Assembly (NCBI RefSeq): GCF_001039355.2
Contig: NW_019776093.1
Location: 1 to 64,000 of the forward strand
Reading direction: 5' to 3'
From: Lingula anatina
Lineage: Eukaryota > Brachiopoda > Lingulata > Lingulida > Lingulidae
Length of the DNA stretch: 64,000 bases
Both the position numbers and the translations under genes were made by a program. A model generated the notes under the pieces. It was not told where the DNA came from. It saw nothing but the letters and a program-made list of their open reading frames with translations, and ran no database searches. This document shows positions 36,101 through 46,461 of the stretch, one piece after another. The stretch's first letter is position 1. Each line of letters begins with the position of its first letter.

Positions 36101-39100
36101 ATATATCATTAAACAATATTCCTTTAATACGCCGACAAGATATAGAAACCCAGCGGGCAAATTATGTTGTTTTAACGTTGAAACAATGTGGAACCATAAC
36201 GTTGATAATACGTTGGATAAACATTGGATTTGAAAGTTGACTCAACGTCAGATAACAGCATTGTATCAACCCCAGTTGTTAGACAACATTCTTGCATGAA
36301 AAGACATTAAAATGACATGAAATGTTTTTATTTTTGGTACAAAACACAGGCATACAATTATAACGTACACTGTAAAAACATCCAAGTGCCTGCTTTGTCT
36401 GATTTTTTCAACGCATTTAGCTCCTAAGCATGTTTTGCACCTAAGCATGGAACACCCTAAAAGCATGTTTTCACACGGATGGATAAAAATACACAGAAAA
36501 GACATTGGAAAATGTGAAATCATTCCTAGCCAGGATTTTCCCGCCAAATTCATACATGTAACGAAATTTACGAAGTGTTAATAGTATTCCCTCCGACTTA
36601 CCGACCCTTAATTTTCCTTTTCAGATTGTCGTCATAACTCATAGTTTTCAATTGTCCTCAGCTACGTTCAACAAGAAGCGATTCTTGGACTTAACATGCG
36701 TTCAATTGTTTTGTTTTAATATTGTATGTCTGGTCATTGTCATGTTACGTCACATAACCTCACTTGGCGTTTGAAAATCGGTTGGTATTAACATTAAGGC
36801 CAAACTTTTTGTGGACCATGCCCTTAAGAAAGACTACTACCGGATTCAATAACGGTATGTCAAATAAATTTCTGTCACTCAGGTTGCTTCACGAGTCTCC
36901 TAGATGGTTGCTTACTAAAGGACGCCATTCAGAAGCTGAGAAAATTTTAAGACGTACAGCGAGAATTAACAAGACTACCCTTCCCAATCGTCTGGTGGAA
37001 AAAGTTGAAATCAACGAGCCCCCAACTTCAAGTGCTCGGGCTTTACTGCGTGCGCCAAGACTGATGGTTAAAATGCTGCTTCTGTACATCAACTGGTGTG
37101 TGTGACATGTTTGGCTAAATTACTAATTACATGTACATTTCATAAACGCATTTGAAATGTATATATATGTACATCAAAACCAAATTGATGTGAATACAAA
37201 TAGCTTTGTGAATGATTGGTCTGAAAAATACTGTACAATAAGGAAACACGTTACAACTGTTGTATTAAGGACACTATTAAGGACATAAAGGACACACCTA
37301 TCTACTTGTGTCCTTTTTTCCTCGGCAAATTGCCACTGTATCATTGTCTTGCTTCTCGTACTCGTAAAGCCTTGCCCGACTCCAGCCCCAAATAAAAAAG
37401 AAATAATATTGTATGTGCTATTGTTCTTTTGTAGGTTTGTCTTAAATATGACGTATTTTGGAATAAATCTTCACGCAGGGAACATGTCTGGAAACCTCTA
37501 CCTTAACTTCTTTCTCCTCTGTATAGTCGAGTTACCTGCATATGCATTATGTTTCACTATCGACAGATTTGGAAGGAAGAGGATATACATTATATGTATG
37601 GTAGTGGGCGGCCTGGCATGTCTCTCGTCTCTCCTTGTGCAGTTGTACGCAAATAACGGTAATAACAATTATAAAAATTATAGTTATAATAATAATAAAT
37701 TATCATTATTATTACAAGTAGTAATAATATTAAAAGTTGTAGTATTTATATTATAAATGTTATTTTGATTACATATACTGGCTTTAATGACCTCAAAACA
37801 ACATTTGTAATACTGTATTTTTTGTTTTTCTTAATGGCATAAGTTCTGTCAATCCAGACTTTACAGTCATCTAAGCGCCTTGTTCAATATAGTAAATGAC
37901 TAACTTAATCGAACAGGTGGACTTTTAAAAATGTAATCTTTAAAAATGTAATCAAGAAGTTCTAATATTTTAATGTAAAAGTTGTGCACTTTTGTCACTC
38001 TGAACATAGAAAGCGTACCTGTAGCTCAAATATGTAAAACAGTTTTAAGTTTTGGTTTATTCTATCGAATGTAAATGTGTCTGTTACGCATGCATATTGT
38101 CTTTCAGAACTAGAATCTACCAATTTTATAAAGATCACACTGTCTACAGTCGGGAAGTTTGGCATCGCTGCAAGCTATAACATCATATTTATTTGGGGTG
38201 TTGAAATATTCCCCACGGTCCTCCGGAACTTCAGCCTCGGTCTGGCTTTAGTGTCTGCCAGTCTTGGGACCATGCTATCTCCTGTCATCGTGGTGAGCTG
38301 AAAATAACACTTATAAGTCGATTCAAGACGCCTTGCATGTTGTGTTTATTTTTCAGTTTGTTTAAGAGATTTTTTCTTTGTTTGCATTTTTCACTCGTTC
38401 ATCATTATAACTAAAAAAATGGATCAGAGAGCGTTGACCTTTGATAAGGGCTGCCCTGATGATTTGTGGTAGATTCATTGCACAACTGGTCAATGCGATT
38501 GACCCTATCCCGCAAAGGTGAAGAACCTTAAAACAGTTCTTGCATTCAGATGTTGAACTCCATCACATATAGTCACAAAAATGAAGTAACTTAAAAGGTA
38601 AAAGATTTCTGACTTATCCCTAAAAATTCATCAAGACCCATCCAGGCTAATGACAAACAAACACACAAACAAAGAAACATACAAACGGAGGTAAATTAAT
38701 AACCTCCTTGACTGAAGTAATTATAATTTCTGCTACATGTATCTACATCTTCACTTCCATTTGTTTAATTCAGAGAGAAATTCAAGTGGAGAGTATTGGC
38801 AAGGATACCTTGCCGCTTGTGATATTTGGAGCCGCGGCCATATTTGCAACAATGTGCACCATCCCTTTGCCGGAGACAGCAAACAGAGATCTACCCGAAA
38901 CCGTAGAAGACGCAAACAGTTTCAGGTAGTAAGTCATTTTGCGCTGCTATCTGCATGTACATGTATAATCTTATAGATAAAATATATGCCTTTATCTTAA
39001 AGGGATAATGACTCTTCGTATGAGATCTATATTTCACAATAAAAACATTGTGAATAACTCATTGAAATATAATATATTCTGTTTTACGACAGCAGTTTTA

Positions 39101-39577
39101 GCTATTATTCTGATATCTGAGCTTGTCTTCAGATCACGTGACCTCCATTAATGTCTATACTCTGTTATAATCTCTTAAGAGATTTTAACAAAAAAAAAAA
39201 AAAAAACTTTTTAGAACAGAACCAGGGACTAACTTTGAATGTAAAAATGGATTCATTAACCATTGGTAAGCATGGGAGAGGATGGGAAAATTGTTGTTTA
39301 CTCCAAGAAAATTCATTTTTTGGCCAAAACGAAGAGTTATTATCCCTTCAAGATGAAATATGTACAAAACCCCGGCGTCAATACTCATGGACAAAGCACT
39401 CTGCATTGGAGACGAAGGTAAGTGTGGGGAGGGGTGAAATACTTCAAATACTATGTATTTATTTACCTAAATTTCTCTTTTCCATTTTGTAGCCCCCGCC
39501 AACGCAGTTCCACTGCCTATCAAAACGGGAATCAGTCACAGGTTCAAAGCATTATTATGGAGAATACTGCCTTGTAA
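32950..39577 (+). CDS. SLC22-family transporter, copy D, lacking exons 4 and 5
   Basis: Exons: 32950-33140, 35221-35440, 35720-35823, 36883-37095, 37435-37658, 38108-38292, 38774-38928, 39493-39577. The first three match exons 1-3 of copy C and the next five match exons 6-10. No sequence like exon 4 (VGRK..., TM3-TM4) or exon 5 (ALEMVGPSKR, TM5-TM6) is present in the 1,059 bp between 35823 and 36883, which has no N. Exons 3 and 5 end in the same phase, so splicing exon 3 to exon 6 keeps the frame and gives 458 aa with about eight membrane segments. All other parts are intact: [42 protein letters not shown] and tail ending MENTAL. Such a protein lacks half of the N-terminal MFS bundle and is unlikely to transport normally; a haplotype-specific deletion is possible. 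Polyadenylation signal at 39868-39873. 5' UTR acceptor 17 nt before the ATG. Confidence 0.85.
33141..33183. repeat. (AAT)n at the exon 1 donor of copy D
   Basis: The donor GTAATAATAAT is itself the start of the AAT tract. The same arrangement occurs at the exon 1 donors of C (26048), F (49457), F' (53767) and G (57015). Confidence 0.9.
33458..33677. mobile_element. Diverged relative of the 15237-15451 MITE, in copy D intron 1
   Basis: Shares ordered words with 15237-15451: GATAGATCTATC near the left end, GGTGAATTAATT, AGCTATTTTGCG, then CGATCTA and TATGGGAA at the right end. Length is similar (about 220 bp). Much more diverged, so an old copy. Confidence 0.5.
36160..36300. repeat. AACGTTG-rich repeat in copy D, where exons 4-5 are missing
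   Basis: Recurring words AACGTTGA, ACGTTGG and CAACGT over about 140 bp, like a dispersed short-unit repeat. It lies between exon 3 and exon 6, and close to the point (36465) where similarity with the second contig begins, so it may mark the rearrangement. Confidence 0.4.
38445..38720. repeat. Reverse-strand copy of the CCTCC...GGAGG dispersed repeat in copy D intron 8
   Basis: Read on the minus strand it gives CAAGGAGGTTATT, a TTTGTTTGT-rich stretch and a downstream body, the same order as the repeats at 48936-49160, 53244-53470 and 56473-56715. Also present at about 42980-43255. Confidence 0.45.
38999..39349. mobile_element. MITE family 1 in copy D intron 9
   Basis: Begins AAAGGGATAATGACTCTTCG and ends CGAAGAGTTATTATCCCTT. 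It ends about 145 nt before the exon 10 acceptor. Contains the TCTTAAGAGATT palindrome and poly-A like the other copies. Confidence 0.7.
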
Positions 39578-39867
39578 TGAAAGGGCTGTCGATAGACACG
39601 AACAAGAAGAATTGTAGTTCAGTGCTACAAAAAAGGCGATTCTTCTTTTATCCACCCAGTAAGTGCTACTAGTGTGATGACAACGACCATCAATTGCGTT
39701 AGAGAATCTTGGATTTGGACCGTCTTGAATGACGTGCCATCTAGGGACCTTATTAGCACAAAGGCCTTCTTGGGTCTATATTTAATATTGACGCGACGCA
39801 GGTTCAAAATGCATATTTGGAAAACAGTTATAGAAGAAAAAGTATTTGTTTTTATCCAAATTCATGA

Positions 39868-39873
39868 AATAAA
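39868..39873 (+). terminator. Polyadenylation signal AATAAA for copy D
   Basis: First canonical AATAAA after the copy D stop (about 290 nt downstream). Conserved at 44405-44410 in the second copy. Confidence 0.5.
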
Positions 39874-40234
39874 AGTTATACAATACGATATTTGATAAAT
39901 CCTCAATTACCACGAACAGTCGTCACAATATTTTTATATCCACTGAAATCGACACGAAATATTGACTTTCTTTACTTTTAGACACTGTGTAGAGCTCAAT
40001 CAACACAAAATATAGAAGTTTTGATGATTAAGACATAAACATGAAGTTTTTATATGCAGCGTTTAAAGAATCTACAACGAGATGACTTCCAAGTTCAATA
40101 AAAAGATAAATGTATATACCATCAATTGAAATGTTTGTACTATGCATTTCCCCAATATATTTTAATTTTTCCACTTCTTAGTTAGTCCGTAAGCCAAGTA
40201 TACTCTCTTCTTATTTTTTAGGGATGGAGTGGAT

Positions 40235-40262
40235 TGGGGGGGGGGGGGGGAAGGGGGGGGGC
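40235..40262. repeat. Poly-G tract
   Basis: Two G runs broken by AA; a second G run is at about 40801-40811 immediately before the N at 40813. Homopolymers like these commonly break assemblies. Confidence 0.8.
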
Positions 40263-40812
40263 AGGGATACCTCCGGTACTAAAGGGAAGAACTAGTTGTC
40301 CTTTTTGCCCCCTTTATGCCACAGTTTTATGTTTATTTATTAGATTATATGCAAAGCTATGATTTTAGATCTGGTCGCACTCTTCATATATGCAATAAAT
40401 GGGCTGATACTGCCGATCGTACAAATACTGTTCAGTGTGAAACGTTGGGTATTTATAGTGCGTCTCATCTTGGAAGCGATAGCTGGCTACCGGATTGCGT
40501 AGGACAACGTGAATTCGAGCACCGAGTGATAATTGGTGTCTTCCACGTGTTTAGTTTTGGACTTCCCGAAGAGGTATAATTATCATGTAAAGAGTAATAT
40601 TGATGCATCCTAACCCTCTCTAAATACCTAGTGATTTGCTTCCCCTCCAGATTAAATCTGCAATCTTCCATTGACTTATATCTGATATTATTTTGAACCT
40701 CTGTTCAAGTACTATACCTGATAATTGTATATGTAGAACTATGTAAAATAATGTAAAGTGATTTAATTTAGCAATCAAGCAATTAGCAGAGTTTGTATTT
40801 GGGGGGGGGGGA

Positions 40813-40813
40813 N
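40813..40813. other. Assembly join (N), contig 3 / contig 4
   Basis: 36465-40812 recurs collinearly at 40991 to about 45346. The left contig ends in a poly-G run; the right copy of that run at 45334-45346 continues into unique sequence. Confidence 0.9.
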
Positions 40814-41408
40814 AATAAAATGACATTTTCAACCTACATCTATTTGATTATGTTGTTTTGTGTATGATAACAAATTTTGACAGCAAACTAGCCTCGGCGA
40901 CTCCTCTCAATTCATGCACTCATAAATACATTTACTTATAAAAAATCTTTCATTTAATGGGCTATTTAAATAAAAAAGGTACAAAGTACAATGTTTTCAC
41001 ACGGATGAATAAAAATACACAGAAAAGACATTGGAAAATGTGAAATCATTCCTAGCCAGGATTTTCCCGCCAAATTCATACATGTAACGAAATTTACGAA
41101 GTGTTAATAGTATTCCCTCCGACTTACCGACCCTTAATTTTCCTTTTCAGATTGTCGTCATAACTCATAGTTTTTAATTGTCCTCAGCTACGTTCAACAA
41201 GAAGCGATTCTTGGACTTAACATGCGTTCAATTGTTTTGTTTTAATATTGTATGTCTAGTCATTGTCATGTTACGTCACATAACCTCACTTGGCGTTTGA
41301 AAATCGGTTGGTATTAACATTAAGGCCAAACTTTTTGTGGACCATGCCCTTAAGAAAGACTACTACCGGATTCAATGTCGGTATGTCAAATATATTTCTG
41401 TCACTCAG

Positions 41409-44114
41409 GTTGCTTCACGAGTCTCCTAGATGGTTGCTTACTAAAGGACGCCATTCAGAAGCTGAGAAAATTTTAAGACGTACAGCGAGAATTAACAAGA
41501 CTACCCTTCCCAATCGTCTGGTGGAAAAAGTTGAAATCAACGAGCCCCCAACTTCAAGTGCTCGGGCTTTACTGCGTGCGCCAAGACTGATGGTTAAAAT
41601 GCTGCTTCTGTACATCAACTGGTGTGTGTGACATGTTTGGCTAAATTACTTATTACATGTACATTTCATAAACGCATTTTTAAATGTATATATATGTACA
41701 TCAAAACCAAATTGATGTGAATACAAATAGTTTTGTGAATGATTGGTCTGAAAAATACTGTACAATAAGGAAACATGTTACAACTGTTGTATTAAGGACA
41801 CTATTAAGGACATATAGGACACTCCTATCTACCTGTGTCCTTTTTTCCTCGGCAAATTGCCACTGTATCATTGTCTTGCTTCTCGTACTCGTAAAGCCTT
41901 GCCCGACTCCAGCCCCAAATAAAAAAAGAAATAATATTGTATGTGCTATTGTTAAGATACCCATTTTTTTTCTTTTGTAGGTTTGTCTTAAATATGACGT
42001 ATTTTGGAATAAATCTTCACGCAGGGAACATGTCTGGAAACCTCTACTTTAACTTCTTTCTCCTCTGTATAGTGGAGTTACCTGCATATGCATTATGTTT
42101 CACTATCGACAGATTTGGAAGGAAGAGGATATACATTATATGTATGGTAGTGGGCGGCCTGGCATGTCTCTCGTCTCTCCTTGTACAGTTGTACGCAAAT
42201 AACGGTAATAACAATTATAAAAATTATAGTTATAATAATAATAAATTATCATTATTATTACAAGTAGTAATAATATTAAAAGTTGTAGCATTTATATTAT
42301 AAATGTTATTTTGATTACATATACTGGCTTTAATGACCTCAAAACAATATTTGTAATACTGTATTTTTTGTTTTTCTTAATGGCATAAGTTCTGTCAATC
42401 CAGACTTTACAGTCATCTAAGCGCCTTGTTCAATATAGTAAATGACTAACTAAATCGAACAGCTGGACTTTTAAAAATGTAATCTCTAAAAATAAAATCA
42501 AGAAGTTCTAATATTTTAATGTAAAAGTTGTGCACTTTTGTCACTCTGAACATAGAAAGCGTACCTGTAGCTCAAATATGTAAAATAGTTTTAAGTTTTG
42601 GTTTATTCTATCGAATGTAAATGTGCCTGTTACGCATGCATATTGTCTTTCAGAACTAGAATCTACCAATTTTATAAAGATCACACTGTCTACAGTCGGG
42701 AAGTTTGGCATCGCTGCAAGCTATAACATCATATTTATTTGGGGTGTTGAAATATTCCCCACGGTCCTCCGGAACTTCAGCCTCGGTCTGGCTTTAGTGT
42801 CTGCCAGTCTTGGGACCATGCTATCTCCTGTCATCGTGGTGAGCTGAAAATAACACTTATAAGTCGATTCAAGACGCCTTGCATGTTGTGTTTATTTTTC
42901 AGTTTGTTTAAGAGCTTTTTTCTTTGTTTGCATTTTTCACTCGTTCATCATTATAACTAAAAAAAATGGATCAGAGAGCGTTGCCCTGATGATTTGTGGT
43001 AGATTCATTGCACAACTGGTCAATGCGATTGACCCTATCCCGCAAAGGTGAAGAACCTTAAAACAGTTCTTGCATTCAGATGTTGAACTCCATCACATAT
43101 AGTCACAAAAATGAAGTAACTTAAAAGGTAAAAGATTTCTGACTTATCCCTAAAATTTCATCAAGACCCATCCAGGCTAATGACAAACAAACACACAAAC
43201 AAACAAAGAAACATACGAACGGAGGTAAATAAATAACCTCCTTGACTGAAGTAATTATAATTTCTGCTACATGTATCTACATCTTCACTTCTATTTGTTT
43301 AATTCAGAGAGAAATTCAAGTGGAGAGTATTGGCAAGGATACCTTGCCGCTTGTGATATTTGGAGCCGCGGCCATATTTGCAACAATGTGTACCATCCCT
43401 TTGCCGGAGACAGCAAACAGAGATCTACCCGAAACCGTAGAAGACGCAAACAGTTTCAGGTAGTAAGTCATTTTGCGCTGCTATCTGCATGTACATGTAT
43501 AATCTTATAGATAAAATATATGCCTTTATCTTAAAGGGATAATAACTCTTCGTATGAGATCTATATTTCACAATAAAAACATTGTGAATAACTCATTGAA
43601 ATATAATATATTCTGTTTTACGACAAAAACAGCAGTTATAGCTATTATTCTGATATCTGAGCTTGTCTTCAGATCACGTGACCTCCATTAATGTCTATAC
43701 TCTGTTATAATCTCTTAAGAGATTTTAACAAAAAAAAAATTTTTTTTTAGAAAAGAACCAGGGACTAACTTTGAATGTAAAAATGGATTCATTAACCATT
43801 GGTAAGCATGGGAGAGGATGGGAAAAATTGTTGTTTACTCCAAGAAAATTCATTTTTTGGCCGAAACGAAGAGTTATTATCCCTTCAAGATGAAATATGT
43901 ACAAAACCCCGGCGTCAATACTCATGGACAAAGCACTCTGCATTGGAGACGAAGGTAAGTGTGGGGAGGGGTGAAATACCTCAAATACTATGTATTTATT
44001 TACCTAAATTTCTCTTTTCCATTTTGTAGCCCCCGCCAACGCAGTTCCACTGCCTATCAAAACGGGAATCAGTCACAGGTTCATAGCATTATTATGGAGA
44101 ATACTGCCTTGTAA
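41409..44114 (+). CDS. SLC22 copy D exons 6-10, second (probably allelic) copy
   Basis: Exons: 41409-41621, 41981-42204, 42654-42838, 43308-43462, 44030-44114. Lengths and phases equal those of copy D. The few differences include Tyr-Leu to Tyr-Phe in GNLYLNFF and Val-Gln to Val-His in the tail. There are no exons 1-5 because the contig begins at 40814, and similarity to the first contig begins only at 40991. The 177 bp before that differ from the first contig, so the alleles differ structurally just upstream. Whether this haplotype retains exons 4 and 5 cannot be seen. Polyadenylation signal at 44405-44410. Confidence 0.85.
43533..43885. mobile_element. MITE family 1, second copy of the 38999 element
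   Basis: Same position in intron 9 as 38999-39349. The internal homopolymer differs (A run followed by T run), consistent with an allelic copy. Confidence 0.7.
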
Positions 44115-46461
44115 TGAAAGGGCTGTCGATAGACTCGGACAAGAAGAATTGTAGTTCAGTGCTACAAAAAAGGCGATTCTTCTTTTATCCACCCAGTAAG
44201 TGCTACTAGTGTGATGACAACGACCATCAATTGCGTTAGAGAATCTTGGATTTGGACCGTCTTGAATGACTTGCCATCTAGGGACCTTATTAGCACAAAG
44301 GCCTTCTTGGGTCTATATTTAATATTGACGGGACGCAGGTTCAAAATGCATATTTGGAAAACAGTTATAGAAGAAAAAGTATTTGTTTTTATCAAAATTC
44401 ATGAAATAAAAGTTATACAATACGATATTTGATAAATCCTCAATTACCACGAACAGTCGTCACAATATTTTTATATCCACTGAAATCGACACGAAATATT
44501 GACTTTCTTTACTTTTAGACACTGTGTAGAGCTCAATCAACACAAAGTATAGAAGTTTTGATGATTAAGACATGAACATGAAGTTTTTATATGCAGCGTT
44601 TAAAGAATCTACAGCTAATTTCACGAGATGACTTCCAAGTTCAATAAAAAGATAAATGTATATACCATCAATTGAAATGTTTGTATTATGCATTTCCCCA
44701 ATATATTTAATTTTTCCACTTCTTAGTTAGTCCGTAAGCCAAGTATACTCTCTTCTTATTTTTTAGGGATGGAGTGGATTGGGGGAGGGGATACCTCCGG
44801 TACTAAAGGGAAGAACTAGTTGTCCTTTGTGCCCCCTGTCGCCGTCGAATATGCCACTGTTTTATGTTTATTTATTAGATTATATGCAAAGCTGTGATTT
44901 TAGATCTGGTCGCACTCTTCATATATGCAATAAAAGGGCTGATACTGCCGATCGTACAAATACTGTTCAGTGTGAAACGTTGGGTATTAAGTGCGTCTCA
45001 TCTTGGAAGCGATAGCTGGCTACCGGATTGCGTAGGACAACGTGAATTCGAGCACCGAGTGATAATTGGTGTCTTCCACGGGTTTAGTTTTGGACTTCCC
45101 GAAGAGGTATAATTATCATGTAAAGAGTAATATTGATGCATCCTAACCCTCTCTAAATACCTAGTGATTTGCTTCCCCTCCAGATTAAATCTGCAATCTT
45201 CCATTGACTTATATCTGATATTATTTTGAACCTCTGTTCAAGTACTATACCTGATAATTGTATATGTAGAACTATGTAAAATAATGTAAAGTGATTTAAT
45301 TTAGCAATCAAGCAATTAGCAGAGTTTGTATTTGGGGGGGGGGGGGATACCCTGTGGGGAGAGTAAAGAGAGAGGTGAATAAGAGAAAAACACATAGACT
45401 TACACATTTTCTTGTAATGCCTCAGTGGCGATCAGTTTCACGACGAACATGGTATTCTTGTAGATCGAGTAACAACAATCTCAACACTAGTGCATCGTAT
45501 GTTTATTTCTTTATTAGTACTTTTATTTTATATTTTACCGTGACGTAACACCTTTTGAAATAAACAAATAACCACTTCTAAACAAGTAAAGCGGCCAAAC
45601 TTATGCTTTCCATAACACTGAACGTAGCTTCTTTTTAAGTAGACCATTAGACTACATTTACTATCTTGATGACTGTCTCGTGTAGGTTAAGAAAAATAAT
45701 TAACTCCTTTGCTACAAGGCGATTAAAACAGACCACTTGGAGTGTTCTTACACACAGGTTGGTGCGTTACATGTTCTTAAAACAAGTTCTATACACATGA
45801 CCTACTTGGACACGCATGAAGATTAAACACAACATTGCGCCTCGTAATTTAATTTTTGTAACGCGTCCCCTAAACCATTTAAGACCTACTCACTCTAAAA
45901 AGGTCAGACATTGTTTCACCTGATGTAAGTTGTACACCTGTAACCGCCATAAAGAGAACTGTGTTTGATATGAAAAGGTCTCTTGTTACAATGGTAGTAA
46001 ACAATTACGATATAATTTTTTAATATTGTAAAAATTAATCTTTTTAAATAAAGTAATTACATGTAGCTTGGCAAAACCAAAAGAAATCTGGGTTATGGAA
46101 TTTTTAATAGTCATTAATATAAAATATGCGTTAAATAAGTTCCAATGCGAGGCCTATTTATTAGCTCAATTGATGTTTTATAGAATTTAGAAGCTAAAAA
46201 AAAAAAAAAAAAAAAAAAAAAACGCGAAAGATCGTCTTGTGATCTTGTGACCTCGTTTTCGAAGCGCGTTGTTTTCTGCCTGTGCTGCTGATGGTTTGGA
46301 CGTAGTAATTCTAAGGGATTGGTCTGGAACACCGTGAGATTTTTTTCTGATCTTTTGTCTTACTGGCATTTGTGGTCATTTTGAAATCGTGTATAGTGTT
46401 TGTATGCGGTGAAAATTGTATTGAAGCTATTGTAGCTGTTGTTGCAATGTTGCTCTGCTTT
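44115..46461. other. Gene-free stretch between copy D' and the foldback element
   Basis: Contains the D' 3' UTR (AATAAA at 44405-44410), a poly-G at 45334-45346 and a poly-A at 46197-46222. From about 46050 the sequence recurs at about 55995, upstream of copy G (TAGCTTGGCAAAA, CGCGAAAGATCGTCTTGTGA), marking the duplicated 5' flank of the F/G genes. No exon recognised. Confidence 0.5.

Noticed and set aside
40316-40579. 87-codon open frame between copies D and D'
   Set aside because: The second copy (44852-45115) has a 2-nt length difference inside that breaks the frame, so it is not under coding constraint. A hydrophobic reading in another frame (ILDLVALFIYA) is also lost.
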